A stretch of 64,000 nucleotides of DNA from Rhizobium sp. N324 (GTDB lineage: Bacteria; Pseudomonadota; Alphaproteobacteria; Rhizobiales; Rhizobiaceae): contig NZ_CP013630.1 in assembly GCF_001664485.1 (NCBI RefSeq), positions 1,429,001 through 1,493,000 on the forward strand, given 5' to 3'. Below, one piece after another: positions 63,052-64,000 of this stretch (the stretch's first letter is position 1; each line of letters starts with the position of its first letter). Position numbers and translations under genes: made by a program. Under the pieces are notes generated by a model that did not search any database, was not told the origin of the DNA, and saw only the letters and a list, made by a program, of their open reading frames with translations.

Positions 63052-64000
63052 ATGAACATCAAGAGCCTTCTTCTCGGCTCCGCTGCTGCTCTCGCAGTAG
63101 TTTCCGGTGCTCAGGCTGCTGACGCTATCGTTGCTGCCGAGCCGGAACCGGTTGAATACGTTCGCGTCTGCGACGCATACGGCACCGGCTACTTCTACAT
63201 CCCGGGCACCGAAACCTGCCTCAAGATCAACGGCTACATCCGTTTCCAGGTTAACGTCGGCGAAGACGTCGGCGGCGATTCGGACTGGGATGCCGTTACC
63301 CGCGGTCAGGTTCAGTTCACGGCCAAGAGCGACACCGAGTATGGTCCGCTGACCGGCGTCATCGTCATGCAGTTCAATGCTGACAATGCCACCGACCAGA
63401 CCTCCAAGCTCGACTCCGCTTACCTCGACATCGCCGGCTTCCGCGCTGGTCTGTTCTACAGCTGGTGGGACGACGGCCTCTCCGGCGAAACCGATGATAT
63501 CGGTTCTGTCGTAACGCTGCATAACTCCATCCGTTATCAGTACGAAACCTCCGACTTCTACGCTGGCATCAGCGTCGACGAACTGGAAGACGGCGTTTAC
63601 AAGGCCGGCGAAGAAGCCAACAACGTTGGCGTCGCTGTTGGTCTCGGCGGCAAGGCCGGCGCATTCAGCTACCAGGTCACTGCCGGCTACGACGTCGATA
63701 ATGACGACGGTGCTATCCGTGCAATGGGTACGGTTGACATCGGTCCCGGCACGCTCGGCCTCGCCGGCGTATACTCCACCGGCCCGAACTCCTACTACTC
63801 TTCGGCTGAGTGGGCTGTTGCTGCTGAATACGCTATCAAGGCAACCGACAAGCTGAAGATCACCCCGGCCGTTCAGTACTACGGCAACTACTTCGGCGGT
63901 GGCAAGGCTGTTCCGGATGACTTCGACGGTCTCGGCGATGCCTGGAAGGTCGGTCTGACGGTTGATTACCAGATCGTCGACAACTTCTACGCCAAGGCTT
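63052..64000 (+). CDS. ropA: Outer-membrane porin RopA (5' part)
   Basis: First 316 residues of a Rhizobiales Omp2b/RopA porin; the gene runs off the window. The signal peptide is MNIKSLLLGSAAALAVVSGA with cleavage near AQA. The mature start has YVRVCDAYGTGYFYIPGTET and then CLKINGYIRFQVNVG, the conserved opening of the family with its Cys pair. Alternating beta-barrel strands follow, with acidic loops (DNDDGAIRA, DELEDGVYKAGEEA). GGAGG at 63041 sets the start at ATG 63052. Codon use is strongly biased toward preferred C-ending codons, as in highly expressed genes. Confidence 0.95.
   Translation, partial: MNIKSLLLGSAAALAVVSGAQAADAIVAAEPEPVEYVRVCDAYGTGYFYIPGTETCLKINGYIRFQVNVGEDVGGDSDWDAVTRGQVQFTAKSDTEYGPLTGVIVMQFNADNATDQTSKLDSAYLDIAGFRAGLFYSWWDDGLSGETDDIGSVVTLHNSIRYQYETSDFYAGISVDELEDGVYKAGEEANNVGVAVGLGGKAGAFSYQVTAGYDVDNDDGAIRAMGTVDIGPGTLGLAGVYSTGPNSYYSSAEWAVAAEYAIKATDKLKITPAVQYYGNYFGGGKAVPDDFDGLGDAWKVGLTVDYQIVDNFYAKA

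Overview
The window looks like chromosomal DNA from a fast-growing rhizobium of the Rhizobium leguminosarum/etli group. The reasons are the high-GC alphaproteobacterial codon use, a RopA-type porin, an iolR-iolC-iolD-iolE-iolB inositol cluster in the rhizobial order, and a cluster of GT39 and GT2 glycosyltransferases of the kind that add galacturonic acid to rhizobial LPS core and lipid A. There is no rRNA, CRISPR array, prophage or insertion sequence. It reads as core genome with dispersed palindromic repeats.

Layout. 1-7.7 kb: 3' part of glnE, a PAS sensor kinase, pepN, and a soluble chemoreceptor-like protein with its sensing domain at the C-terminus. 8-13 kb: a DMT exporter, a rhizobial protein of unknown role, two small ORFs, a family-4-like uracil-DNA glycosylase and a YegD-type Hsp70. 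13-19.5 kb: an RND efflux permease/adaptor operon, an APH-fold kinase and an SDR with an altered active site. 19.7-31.5 kb: ETF-ubiquinone oxidoreductase, an unknown protein, an L,D-transpeptidase lipoprotein, an EamA exporter divergent from its likely Lrp/AsnC regulator, mgtE with a structured leader, an MFS exporter, a lipid kinase, and a divergent PuuA-like ligase/class-III aminotransferase pair. 31.5-38.8 kb: a decayed aminotransferase fragment and palindromic repeat, three GT39 paralogues with a GT2 polyprenyl-phosphate glycosyltransferase (Rgt-like), and a divergent flippase-like membrane protein.

38.7-41.5 kb holds an ECF42-type sigma factor with three tandem YCII/DGPF paralogues. A divergent small membrane protein appears to share the same promoter signature and may be a new member of that regulon. 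41.5-52.5 kb is a mixed region: amn, small secreted or membrane proteins, a SEL1 protein, an aminotransferase, two PilZ proteins (one degenerate), a host-attachment-family protein, LysR and AraC regulators, a MATE exporter, a Cys-rich mini-protein and a DUF1127 protein whose Shine-Dalgarno is buried in a perfect hairpin.

52.5-62.1 kb is the myo-inositol catabolic cluster iolRCDEB (minus strand), with mosaic GC-rich palindromic elements inserted in two of its intergenic gaps. A divergent Gfo/Idh/MocA dehydrogenase and an FAD reductase follow. The window ends with tRNA-Ser(GCT), a 585-base leader carrying strong inverted repeats, and the 5' part of ropA.

Functions are inferred from reading motifs by eye. 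No similarity search or folding program was run.
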